Of a stretch of 64,000 nucleotides of DNA, positions 53,301 to 64,000 are shown one piece after another; the stretch's first letter is position 1; the number at the start of each line of letters is the position of its first letter. Where the stretch lies: positions 20,192,040 through 20,256,039 of the forward strand of contig NC_133225.1 of NCBI RefSeq assembly GCF_040436345.1. The letters run 5' to 3'. The notes beneath the pieces are model-generated. The model was not told the origin of the DNA. It did not search any database and saw only the letters and a list, made by a program, of their open reading frames with translations. The DNA comes from Pagrus major (Eukaryota; Chordata; Actinopteri; Spariformes; Sparidae). A program made the translations under genes and the position numbers.

Positions 53301-53824
53301 ATGTCAGCGCAAGTGAAGCCTATAAGCCCAGCCGAAAATGGATTATATAAGTTTTTGTTGCGGATGAATACGTTGAAAGCGTTACGAGCACGTATTTACC
53401 CACTAAATGATGTGCGAATAAGGTGAGAATTATGCTTATATCCTCTCTTAACGTCAGATAACGCTGTCTGATTAGCTTGTCAGCTATCCGCTACTGCTAG
53501 CTTCCCACATTTTTGCATGAGTTGATGTTGTCGATTGTTGGAGATATGTTAAAATTCAAAACCAAAAGCGATCTCATCTGATCACGCTGTGGTTTAAAAT
53601 GCCAGTAAAATGAGATGTTTATGTTATTTGGTGATGAATATTACTATTATTTGCATTAAAACCTCTGCATTTCAGTTTTACCTGAATATTAGACTCTGAA
53701 ACACAACGACTGTGACTGCTTATTGAACCTCATTAAAACGAAAGCCATTTGTAATAAAGATATTCGAGTACTACACTTTCTAATGTGACTATTTATAGTG
53801 CCATATACTGTCCCATCCTTGCAG

Positions 53825-56800
53825 GCTGTGCAGAATGCCTGCTGGATATACAGACGCTATTTAATGAATACAGAAGTCTGTCAGTAGGTGTTTTAAAGGT
53901 TTTAGGCACTCACATGAGCTCCAGGGAGGCAGCCAAGATGGGGGACATCTTGGCAACTGAAGCCGATCTTCTTGGGATGATCAAGGAGGTAACAAATAAA
54001 AATTTTGAGCATGCAAACAGAGCAATATGCAGATCAGAATTAGCACAAACACTTCAGTTAAGAGATTTGTCAAGACAAGAGACATACAGGTTGTTTAACT
54101 TGGATGATTAAGTCAGAGCTTCATTCTGCATTGGTTAAGGTGGACTTAACGCCGCTTGTCTTTTATGTCTTTTGCAGTACCTTAAGTTTGAGGATTTTGA
54201 AGAGACTGTTAACAGTTTTGATAAGGAATGCAAAAACAAAGGCAAGCTTGTCTCAAAGCCTCAAGGAAGTACGCTCAGAGACTCAAAGACTCGTGTCATT
54301 CAGGTAATTGATACAGTTCTTAAAATCTGATGTTTCTGCACGTTTGTTGATTATTTGTGGTGGTGACATCTGGGGATGGGCAGGGAGAGAGGTGAAAAGT
54401 GAAATGTATTTGACCAAACATTGCTAATTATTACCATGCAGTTGTTGCAACCTGAGGAATATTGGCCTATGCTTTTAGTATTCGTATTTGCTATATAATG
54501 AAACTATGGTGTGGTCCATAAGGGACTGACTTGGCTGTTCCAGTTGAGAGTCAAGATTGGCAAATTCGCATGTTTTAAAGCATATTTTTTTCTAAATTCA
54601 GGCTTAGCTAGTTATATGTATTATTGATCCTATCTTTTAACTTTCTTAAAGTCTTTTTCAAGTCCTGTCTGTGTTACTGTGTATTAGTCATCATTGTGTG
54701 ATATGTAAAAAATTGTTCTTGCTGGTAGATGACCTCTTTCCAGAGTTCTTGTTTTCCTCCAACTCACTCGTCTTTAACTCTGACTTTTCTAGAAAGACCT
54801 CCTCAGCTCTTTTGATGATGGAGACCACAAAGTGTTCTTTGAACTGTGGACAGAAAATATTCCTGCAGAGGTCAAAAACATGGGCACTGAGGCCCAGAGC
54901 CTGGAGTTCTACCTTCACATCCACTTCACCATCTACCCACTGAGGAGGCACCCTGGTAGACATGTATGTGGATCCATTTTTTTTTGTTTGTTTTTACTTT
55001 TTTTTTTTAGATTATCTCCAACAAAATCCAACTATGTCTTCAAACCATTCTGTTACACATAGCTGAATATCATTATGTGCTATTCTTGAAAATGTCCACT
55101 AAGTTGTGCTACAGGCTTTTTCTCAGTGTAAAGTAAAGTTAATCAGTTTTCAGTGGTGGTAGAAGGCTAAAGACACACTTATATAATTGAACCGAATGTG
55201 TGCAAGCAATAGTGTTTTTAACTGAAATTTTGTCATTGACTTGTCATGGATTTTTCCCTGGAAAACCTGAATCTGTCTTTAGGACCGAGCTGAGTTTGAG
55301 GAGAGGATTTCCCACTTTAAGCAGTACCTGGAGACTCGGGGAGCAGCACTGAGCCAGACCACAACGTTTCTGCCTTACTATGCCTTGCCTTTTGTTCCCA
55401 ACCCCACTATCCACCCATCCTTCAAAGATCTTTTCCAGGTGCTCAGCTAATTACAGAACATTACCTTATTGGTTATTATGCACCATTATTACACAGCCCC
55501 ACCTTCAGATTGAACATGGACCATATTTTCTTCCAAACTACGACATGTATGTTTAGGATTCCTGGATACCGCAGTTGAGGGATAAGCTGGAGCAGTTTCT
55601 GTCAGTGACACTGAAGCCATCCAACACCCCAAGGCTGCTGAATTTATACGTATCCTTTATTGTGACTTGTTCACATGTAATTTTGCTGTTCTCAGTGATG
55701 TGATATGAAAAGCAAATCTAACAGGTTTTTATGCAAATCTAACAGTGCCAAAACAAATGACACACAGCTTAATAGTTGTAGTGGAAATATAACTTTCATC
55801 TACTTTTATCTATGGAATGCTGAATTCAGCTTCTTCTACAGTTCTACAAAACTGCATTACATTAACTAAAAGTTGTGTAGACTCATCAAAGGAGACACAT
55901 GTTACCAGGAATTGGCTTTAAAATAATAAATCAACTAGTTAGGAAAAACACAACTAAATCTAGAGGGGGACAACTGAGGGGTCTAACAAAGGCCAAGTAC
56001 AAAGTGATTTCTATTCTGTCTTCTGGCTGAGCTGCACACTGAAATCTCAAAGAGAAAGCCTTTCTGTAGGTGACTAAAGAATTCATTAGCAGTCAGACTG
56101 TTGCCCAGACCTGGTCGTTTCATATCCTGCAAACAAATCCTGTCTGATTTGCATTTATAAATGGTTGTGTTTGAATATGCCGGGACCCTATCTGATACTA
56201 ACTCACCCTAACTCCTTCAGAGTTGAAGGGTAAGTGAAGGATAACAAGTATTGTTGCTTTTACTGGAAACCCACTGGATTGACTATCCTCATTGCACATT
56301 CAAGAAACTAAACCTGTCCCTGCTGGCCAACGATCAAAGCGTACAGACCAACATCATCCCAAGGGCTGACCAGAGGAAATCTGCCTATAAAACATAAAGG
56401 AGCGAGGTTAACTAACATATGTAATCTTTCAATGTGCAAACACTTCAGTGGGCAGTACTTTTGGCAGCTAATACAACAAACATAAAAATACATGGAAATG
56501 TACTATTGGTGGAGTGGCCGGGCCACGTATGTATGTAAACGCACTGAATGAGAACTATGTTTGCTCACGCAAGGGTTTTATGAAATACGTCTGTCCCTCC
56601 CTTTAAAACAAACTAGTATTGATCCTATACTAACGCATATATCTCATCAGACAATGAAAAGGATTATCCTTGGTTTCTGTGACAAATTTGCCTGCTCCAA
56701 GCAGGATGTAGAAGATACTCTGTGTTTGTCTTATGTCATGGATGAGAGCATTGGATAAAGAAAAGAAATACATTAAAAATGTGTTATTGAGTGTTCAATT

Positions 56801-59800
56801 GAGTGCCAGTGTGTATTCTTTAACATGTGTCATGCAGAAGGAGGGAGGAAGGAGTACTAAAGGTAAATATCCCTTTTAAATAATCAACCTTTCGCAGATT
56901 CCAATCTGTCCATTTGTCAAATTATGCCTATCATGTGAAAATATAACTGCAGACTGCCTGTGTGACAACTTGTGCTGGTCAGTGTCAGTTACTCAATGGT
57001 TTCTCGGTGAGGTGCTTGATGTTTGGCTTTCATTTCTCTTGTATCCATTTTTAGAAAGAAATAAAAGCTTCCCACCTGCTGAAATCTTCAGGCACCACAC
57101 CTGCTTACTGCTTAACAGTGGTGGAAAAATATCTAGATGAAGGTTTCAAAGCAAGTGACAATGTCTTATTATTACACAACTTTGGTCATATGGATCACCA
57201 AAGTCATTGGTGTCACTCGTCTTTCCAGTTTGTTGACTCATTTTACTGAAGCAAAACTGTTAATGTCTTGTGAGTACGCAACTGCTTGTCATAAATACAG
57301 GAACAGAAGCTATAATGGGAAGCTTTGTCAAATAAATAATGTCATTGCTGCAATCATTAATAAGCATGCCTGGAAATAAAGGTTAATAATCACTCAGTGT
57401 TCCGTTAAAATTTGAATCAACATGTGAATCATTGACTTGCAGACTTAATGTGAAAAAATATCTTTCAAAATAATTATAAACATCCATCCATTTATGTATC
57501 TATTTCAATATTCTAAATATAACATATTACGTAATTATATATTATATATGTTCCACAGAGAATGTCACCCATTATATGAATGTTGTATATGTGTGTGTTT
57601 GTGTGACTTCACAGAGGTCATACAGCAGTTACAGCTCCAGCTGGTCGAGTCAGACCGGCGCATCGCCAGCTTTGTGCGGAAGTTCAGCAAGATGAAGGCC
57701 GACTACCAAAGCCTGATTGGAATCACTGCTGAGCTGGTCGATTCATTGGAGGCCACCGTCAGCGGAAAAATGGTAGGTAGGCTTGATTGTGGTGCAGACA
57801 AACAACGACATTCTAACACACAGGTTAAAGGTACACACTACATAGGGGTAACACACAGAAAGAGACGCACACACGCCAACACAAGTGACCTGATGAGTGG
57901 TTTAGTTAGGGTGTTACTCGCATATGCAAAGTTCAAACACTTAAAATAACAAAAACCCTTTTTATAAACACTGAATTGAATGAACCTCTAAACTTCTAAT
58001 ACAGACTGAAGTATTTTTAGTATGTTATTAGGAGACAAAAAGGCTTCCTTGCTCCTCTGTCCTACACACACACACAGTATCTGAAAGCTCAGGGGACCTG
58101 TGGTGTTTTTGCAGATCTCCCCTGAGTACCTGCAGAGTGTTTTTGTTCGCCTGTTCAGCAGTCAGATGAGGCAGAGCGTTGTGCAGAGCACCGACTTCAC
58201 CAGACCTGGCACTGTGAGTGACAGCACACAGACCTCTCTCTTCTCCCTTTTTCTCCTTCACACCTAACTGGTAGAGCAATGACAAAACACGAGCCCTCCG
58301 GTCAAGCATGGAAAAATGACAAGTGTTGGGACTGTTGATAGAAGCCACAGTCTATATATTACACGCGATTTTTAAAAGATGTTTGCAAAGGGAGGCGACA
58401 TGGCACGGTCAGCTTAAAGCCCTGTAGTAATCCTGTATGACATATTCTGGAAAGTGGTGACTTGATCCTGGTGTTCCTTAAATACACATACAGTATTTAC
58501 AGTTAGCCTTATTGAAAAGTTAAATACACAGGACACAACTCTGAGAGCAGGAAATGACAAGTTTCAAACCCCGTTCACAGTGGCTCACTCAATCTGAAAT
58601 TAATCAACCACTTTTGAAATGTAACTTTAATTATATCGAATAGAATAAAAATTATGATTATGATTATGATTGAAACTTTTCATATTGTTCTTGCCACTGT
58701 TTGATAGCCATTACAGTGGGACTAAACAGAAACTGTCCACACTCAAAACCTCGACAATCACGCTCACTGTTAGTGGCCTTCATTGTGGCATTGAACTCTG
58801 CTTTGTGAAATTTTGTTTCCCTCTGTTTTGAACTGATCAGCTTCTTTCTGTGTGTTTGTGTTTTTGCGTGTGTGATGCTTTTGTCCACAAAGGGCTATTA
58901 CTCTATGAGTCCCTATGATGATGGCTATGTAAGTTTCCTATGTTTTCATCTTTACTTCCTGTCATCGCTCAGGTGCCCACTTCTCATCCTGCTTGTGCCT
59001 CGCCGTGTCTCCTCTTCCTCCTCCACCCCTTCACCATGCCTTTATGTCTGCCTCCCTCTCCTTTACTACACCCTGTCTTCTTATTCAGCCTATGTTCCCT
59101 GCCATTTTCCTGTGGTTCCTACTAGATTGTCCTACTTTGAAGGGATGATGCCCTCATTTGTTGTGAAAAAAAAGACCTCTTTTGTTAGGCCACTTGTTTA
59201 GCCAAACAAGAGCATCTCTTTCAGGGCGTACCTCATGATTAAATGTATTTGTTCTGAAAGACCGCAAGCATTGTTCCTCCTCTTAAACACTCCTTATTAG
59301 CGATCTGTCTTTTTTTCTTTTTCTTTTTTTTTTTTAAAGTAAACGCTGTCAGTTTCAGCTTTCTCCCCTTACTGTTTGTTTAATGGTACAGTTTTTGAAA
59401 GACAAGACTCCGTGACGGGACAAGAATGGTCAACACAAAGCGCTTAGATCTAAAAGCACTCCTCTCACGCTCAGGTTGTCAAACAGGGTAGGTTAAATTA
59501 CAGTGCTTTGAAAAGAGGCAACCAGAATGGTTTATATAATGTGATGGTTTCATTAATAGCAGGCACTCAAGTCAAACGCATATCATATTAAAAAATAATG
59601 CCAATTTAGATCACTTCCATGCTAGTATCTTTCTTTAATTGTTCACCTTAATGCACACACACTGGCTTGCCTCGTCTTTCTGTTTCTCTCTCCTAGTATG
59701 TGTCTGCTCTGTTGACTTTCTTTGTCAGCAGTATATTGTATAAAGTTGCCCAAAAAACACACCTCGCGTATTGGATGTTTTCATCTGTCTGATTCCATTT

Positions 59801-61994
59801 TCACAACAGAAAGTGATCTGCATGAGGAGGAAGCTTCTTGTTATGTATGTGGCCTATCAAAACAACCAACAACAAGCTTGTGTGCATCGACAACATTAGA
59901 GACCTCCATTAAATAGGGAGGTGAAGAGCGAGGGCCGATTGTCGACTAGTTAATCAGTCGCGGATGGCTGACAGATAAAAATAAAATTAAGGAAGAAAAA
60001 TGCTAAAATGGGTCACCAAACATACTTGGACGGCCCACCCAAGTAAAGTCTATGTGTGGGAAACCATGCAGCTGGAGGACAACACTAAACATTCCTGATA
60101 ATCTGATAAAATATTTCTCTCCGTATCTGAGACCTGAGATCATATTTTCCTTTATATAAACAAGCAACTGTCCTGCTTCCTGCAACATAAATCCATAATT
60201 GACCACAATTATCCAACCCTTTATGCTTTTAAAGATGGCACATACAGATTACTTTTTCCTACCCCCACTGTGGTTTAACTTGCTGCAGGGGGATTGTCTA
60301 TGCAGAGCTGTCTGCATAGACAATAACCTCAACAATAGATGGCCTTCAGCTGTTGTCTCCTGGTCATAAAAGAGTAAATGGTGAGAAGACACACTAAAGG
60401 GGTGATAAAGGTATCTCTTATGTAAACTGTGCATTGTCAGAGTATTCAGGTCAAGCCTTTGCATTATGTAGCTGAAATCTGAGAGTAAATGTGCCCTTAA
60501 AATCAAAATTTGTATTAAAATTGTAACTTGGTGTAGTTTTTCCTCCTGCCATTGTTCCAGATAAATCATTAAGTTTGACCTCACTATTTGTCTGGGAGCC
60601 CCTGTGTCAAATATCTCAGGGAAACATGTCCCCTCGCCCTTCAGTGTTCTTCAGCGCAGCTGAAATGTTTAGAGAGAAGGGAATTTGGGAAGGAATCCAA
60701 GTATCACTGTTCTCCTCCACTTCCGAATGAACCTGCTGCACACCAAAGCAAAAATGTGGCCAAACCACCCGATACCACAGACAACACGCATCACTCCCCT
60801 GACCTTACACTGCTCCTGCTAGAGCTCGAACCACCCAGACTTCAGATTGGATTTCAAGGCTCAAAATCTCCTTTCAATAGTAGAAAACACTAATAATTAG
60901 TTTTTTCCTCCTTCCTCCACACCCCCACACCACCATCACAATGATATATTATTATATTACTCCAGTCACGGGCATCAATTTCCTTTTTTCTTTTGAAAAC
61001 AACAAAATGCTAGCCTATAGTTCAAGCGCACTGAGGTATAACAAATGAAGGGATGGCTGTTTCACACTAACCTGCCCTCTCTGGTACTTTTTTAGTTGTT
61101 GTATTATCTTTGCCTACTTGACTGCACGGGCGGTATGCGCCAAACAGTACTGTTTGTCTGAGGAATCGGCATTTACCACAAGCATGATGTATGCATGTCC
61201 AACCAAGAACCACTAATGACTTATTTAGACAGTATCTAACCAGATAGTAAGAATGATAGAAGATGAACAGTTGCATGGGTGATGTTTTACACACTTTCAA
61301 GTAGGAATATGATAAATATAGTCTGAAACAATCAGATACTGTAATACACTCTGCTCCTTACTTCTTCAATGTATCTCTCTTCCAGGCCTCCTCGATGCTA
61401 CGAGCATCCATTGCACCGCAGTAAGTCTTACATTTCCAAAGTTTTTCTGATAATATTTACAGTTTGATATGTGCCATTATAAAATGGCTAACATGTCCAG
61501 GAGACCCAAGGAGGTGCCAATGCTGCCCTCACTAGACTATGAAAAGCTGAAGAAAGACCTGGTTGAAGGCCCAGACAGATTGAGGTCCCTGCTACTTCAG
61601 GCAGTGTGCTGGGTGAGCATTTATATTATTGTATTAATAATTTGCTATTCTCCTTTTCCCCTGTCAGATTTGCATCTTGTAATATTTTCATGAGGATCAC
61701 TACTGCACTTGTTCAGTCTTTAGCAAATGTGATATTTACGTATTTTGCCACATTTTTTTTATTCTTTGTTAATCTAGCAAATGTTTACTGTCTCAGCAAA
61801 GGCAGCTTTTAGTACAGCAGGTTGTGAGCATGAAAGAGAGGAAAGCACTGAACCTATTCACTTTGCATGTCTTGCTGTGTCTGTTTCTCACCTTTTTGTA
61901 GAGACTCACTCGCTCACTTCCTGGTGAACAGAGGGACACAGTGCTTCAGGCCTATATCAGTAACGATCTGCTGGAGCGCTACAGCACTAAACAG
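53825..61994 (+). CDS. armc9: ARMC9, LisH domain-containing protein, 5' portion (gene runs past the window)
   Basis: Human ARMC9 localises to basal bodies/cilia and is mutated in Joubert syndrome. Exons: 53825-53988 (ATG at 53938; in-frame ATG also at 53914), 54178-54303, 54793-54963, 55283-55438, 55557-55649, 56838-56862, 57615-57772, 58115-58213, 61386-61420, 61501-61612, 61902-61994, preceded by a non-coding exon ending at 53422. All junctions are GT-AG and in phase, giving 373 codons. Residues about 7-40 form the LisH motif ([19 protein letters not shown]). The run [18 protein letters not shown] and the helical segment [16 protein letters not shown] match the family closely. Residues 205-260 look coiled-coil. 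The ARM repeats lie beyond the window. I prefer the 53938 start because MGDILA matches the vertebrate N-terminus. Introns at 58214-61385 and 61995 onward contain no other gene that I can support. Confidence 0.95.
56838..56862 (+). CDS. armc9: armc9 25-nt microexon
   Basis: This exon sits between the acceptor ATGCAG and the donor AAAG|GTAAAT. It encodes KEGGRSTK plus the first base of the next codon, aligning with the KENGQSNKE segment of human ARMC9. It is needed to keep frame between the exons at 55557-55649 (phase 0) and 57615-57772, which begins with two bases of a split Glu codon. Confidence 0.85.
58893..58928 (+). other. armc9: Candidate 36-nt in-frame cassette exon in armc9 intron
   Basis: Between exons 58115-58213 and 61386-61420, a pyrimidine/TG-rich tract leads to the acceptor CACAAAG, then 36 nt ending in a strong donor TAT|GTAAGT. 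The frame is open in the phase required by both neighbours (phase 0) and encodes [12 protein letters not shown]. Human ARMC9 as I recall it joins RPGT directly to AST here, so this would be an optional insertion. A TGC triplet 14-16 nt before the acceptor resembles the context of neuronal microexons. Expression is unproven. Confidence 0.45.
60293..60324. repeat. Perfect 14-bp inverted repeat with 4-nt loop
   Basis: attgtctatgcaga at 60293-60306 is followed by gctg and its exact reverse complement at 60311-60324. It lies in the large armc9 intron. The pairing does not continue outside, so it is too short for a microRNA precursor. Confidence 0.85.
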
Positions 61995-64000
61995 GTGGGA
62001 CCAAAGCACTACAGCTTATATCGTAAATGTAATGTGGCATGTTTTAACACTGTAAGGCAATTAAAATGTCCGATTTCTCCCATAATGTTTACTGCTGTAA
62101 ACTGAAATGACTGTGATTTTTTTTAAATCTCAACCCATATTTCATGCAACCCACCCGAGCCAAAAATAACTTCTTGACTATTGACCTCACTGGCTAATTA
62201 ATCCCCAGGCTCCAATTCCAGGCAGGCCTGAGCTGGTGAACTGGCATCTTTGCTGGGTGAACACGGGTTGTTTGATTTAATGCTGCAAGGAGGGTGAAGA
62301 GCAAGACTGTAGAGACACTGGACATTTCAGATGTCATATGCTTCTGAGTTTGTTTGTTTTTTTTGTTTGTTTGTTTGCTTTGCATCCCCTCTGGATGACA
62401 CGGACAAGCTCTTTCCATTAATTAGAAAATCTGTAAAAACAAAAACAGTCAACTAGAGGTACAGTATTTTTATTAAATAAATACCTCAAAATGATGATAG
62501 TTATCAGAGGTGAGCGATCCACAGTATTATTTCTGTAAGTTTGTAGTTTTATTTATTTTAACAGTTCCATTTTAATCCGACTGTGGAGACATCTTATGAC
62601 ATTTTCCCAGCCTCAGGCTTGCAGTCTCTTGAGCAATTTATTTAACAATAGATTTGACCAGGAAACACAGATTATATTCCAAATTTCAACCTCTCCAAAG
62701 GCTTTCAGAAGCCTGATTGCCACATTTCTTTCTTATGTGCTTTATTGTTTACTTTTTTTTTTTCTTCTTCTTTTTTCTTTTCTTTTCTTTTCTTTTCTTT
62801 TCTTTTCTTTTCTTTTCTTTTCTTGTCACATTCCCCTCACCTAGCCTTTAGTCATAGGGCGCCATGTTAAAGACAATCCCTTTACAGAGGAGTAAATGAT
62901 CCTCACCTCACACCTGAGCTCTTTGTCTTTGTACTTACCACGGTGCTCCAAGCCACCTCTAAATGACACCATTCACTATAGAGAGCCACAATAATAATGG
63001 AAGGGTGTCAGTTTCTTGTAATGAAATCACAAACATAAATGTTCTGTGTTTGACAATGCCCGAAAGCCTAAATGACATTACTGTAAGGAACAGACTGTCC
63101 ATTTGGAGAAATTAGGTTCTCAGTGAGCTTGTGGCCCATGGCACTTCTCGCAACACTGATATCATTCCCCTTTCGGTTTGAGCACGCCTGTTCCTTCAAT
63201 CTATGTGAAAGGGTTCTTCAGTACTTCAATGTAAACTTAACTTTAGAATATTCTGCCAATCGCACAAATTGCCATCATGCTGCCACCTCTGCCCTCAATA
63301 GACTTGAAGGAGCAGGTCTGCAGCAACTAATCATACTTAAAATAAAAATTGAAGACAAGGTTTGGTATTTGAAGCTTTCAGTGGAAGCAGTTGTGAAACT
63401 CTGAAAACAGTATTGGGTGACAAATTAAATGATACTGATCATAAATCAGACTACAGGATGGTAAGAAGCAAGAGATAGATCAAAGGTACTGCAAAAATAA
63501 ATTGACTTGTACAGTTCAAGCAAACTCGGTTTACAACACTATAGACTAAATGTTATATTAGACACATTGTGCTTCATGTCAGGAAGAAACAGAGGTTGAT
63601 TAGTAAAGCACATTAAATCAACTTAGGAAGTAGAGCAACGTAATTCATCTAGTAAACATACACAAAAAATACACAAGAGTAAAAGTAAAAAATAATAGAT
63701 GCAGAGCAGTTAGTCCAACAGTAATTTAAGTTACTTAGAATGTTGTATAAGCAACACATTAGACTCAGACAGTTTATATAGTGGCAGTAAATAGATCATA
63801 GAGAATAATGATGAGAGAAGAAAAGATGACTGTAAATATTTGCTTGGTCACAAGCTAATATTGACAGCTGTTAGAAACAGAACACCCAACTGAAACCATT
63901 TGTTGACAGACAGTGAGTATTGGCGACAGGTGCCTGTATAAAAAAAAAAGAGGACTGAATATAGGATCTGAGGTGTGTTAACAAAAAAAACTCAAACAGC
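61995..64000. other. armc9 intron continuing past the window end
   Basis: No exon matching the next ARMC9 segment (expected RSVLQLL-like sequence) was found here, so the intron is at least 2 kb. Apart from the TTTTC repeat and AT-rich sequence, nothing stands out. Confidence 0.6.
62771..62824. repeat. (TTTTC)n microsatellite
   Basis: About ten pure TTTTC pentamer units, preceded by a T-rich lead (62750-62770), in the last visible armc9 intron. Confidence 0.95.

Overview
The window is vertebrate nuclear DNA, almost certainly from a ray-finned fish, probably a percomorph-type teleost. The evidence is compact GT-AG intron genes, abundant (TG)n/(CA)n microsatellites, and dispersed repeats familiar from teleost genomes. 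These include an L2-type LINE 3' end, TTAA-flanked DNA transposons and a 'taccgcttttccacc' element. The base composition is AT-rich and there is no bacterial or viral gene organisation.

The first ~39 kb has no protein-coding gene that I can support. It holds microsatellites, a polypurine tract, several small inverted repeats and transposon remnants. One remnant is a 1.27 kb TTAA-flanked element (12187-13456) with a THAP-type exon, which fits the Kolobok superfamily. Parts of this gene-poor stretch are non-repetitive and could be conserved regulatory DNA, but that cannot be decided from one sequence.

Three genes fill the right-hand third. (1) 46925 to 39598, minus strand: an 11-exon MFSD8-like major facilitator transporter. 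The exons I joined total exactly 1500 nt (499 residues plus stop) with consistent splice phases. (2) 51929 to 49709, minus strand: polr2h, the RPB8/RPABC3 subunit shared by the three nuclear RNA polymerases, in five coding exons plus a probable 5' UTR exon near 52813. (3) 53938 to 61994 and beyond, plus strand: the 5' part of armc9, a LisH/armadillo ciliary-base protein linked to Joubert syndrome in humans. Twelve coding exons give 373 codons; the ARM-repeat half lies past the window end. polr2h and armc9 are head to head across a few hundred bases and probably share a bidirectional promoter. The three genes work in unrelated processes (organelle membrane transport, transcription, cilia), so nothing here looks like an operon-like system.

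The most notable observations are: three TTAA-flanked elements in the window, two of them inside the mfsd8-like transcription unit (last intron and probable 3' UTR); a (GT)n microsatellite that starts exactly at a splice donor of that gene; a ~126 bp-arm inverted repeat touching its promoter; a 25-nt obligatory microexon and a 36-nt in-frame cassette-exon candidate in armc9; and RFX half-site-like motifs upstream of armc9. I found no clearly new biological system.
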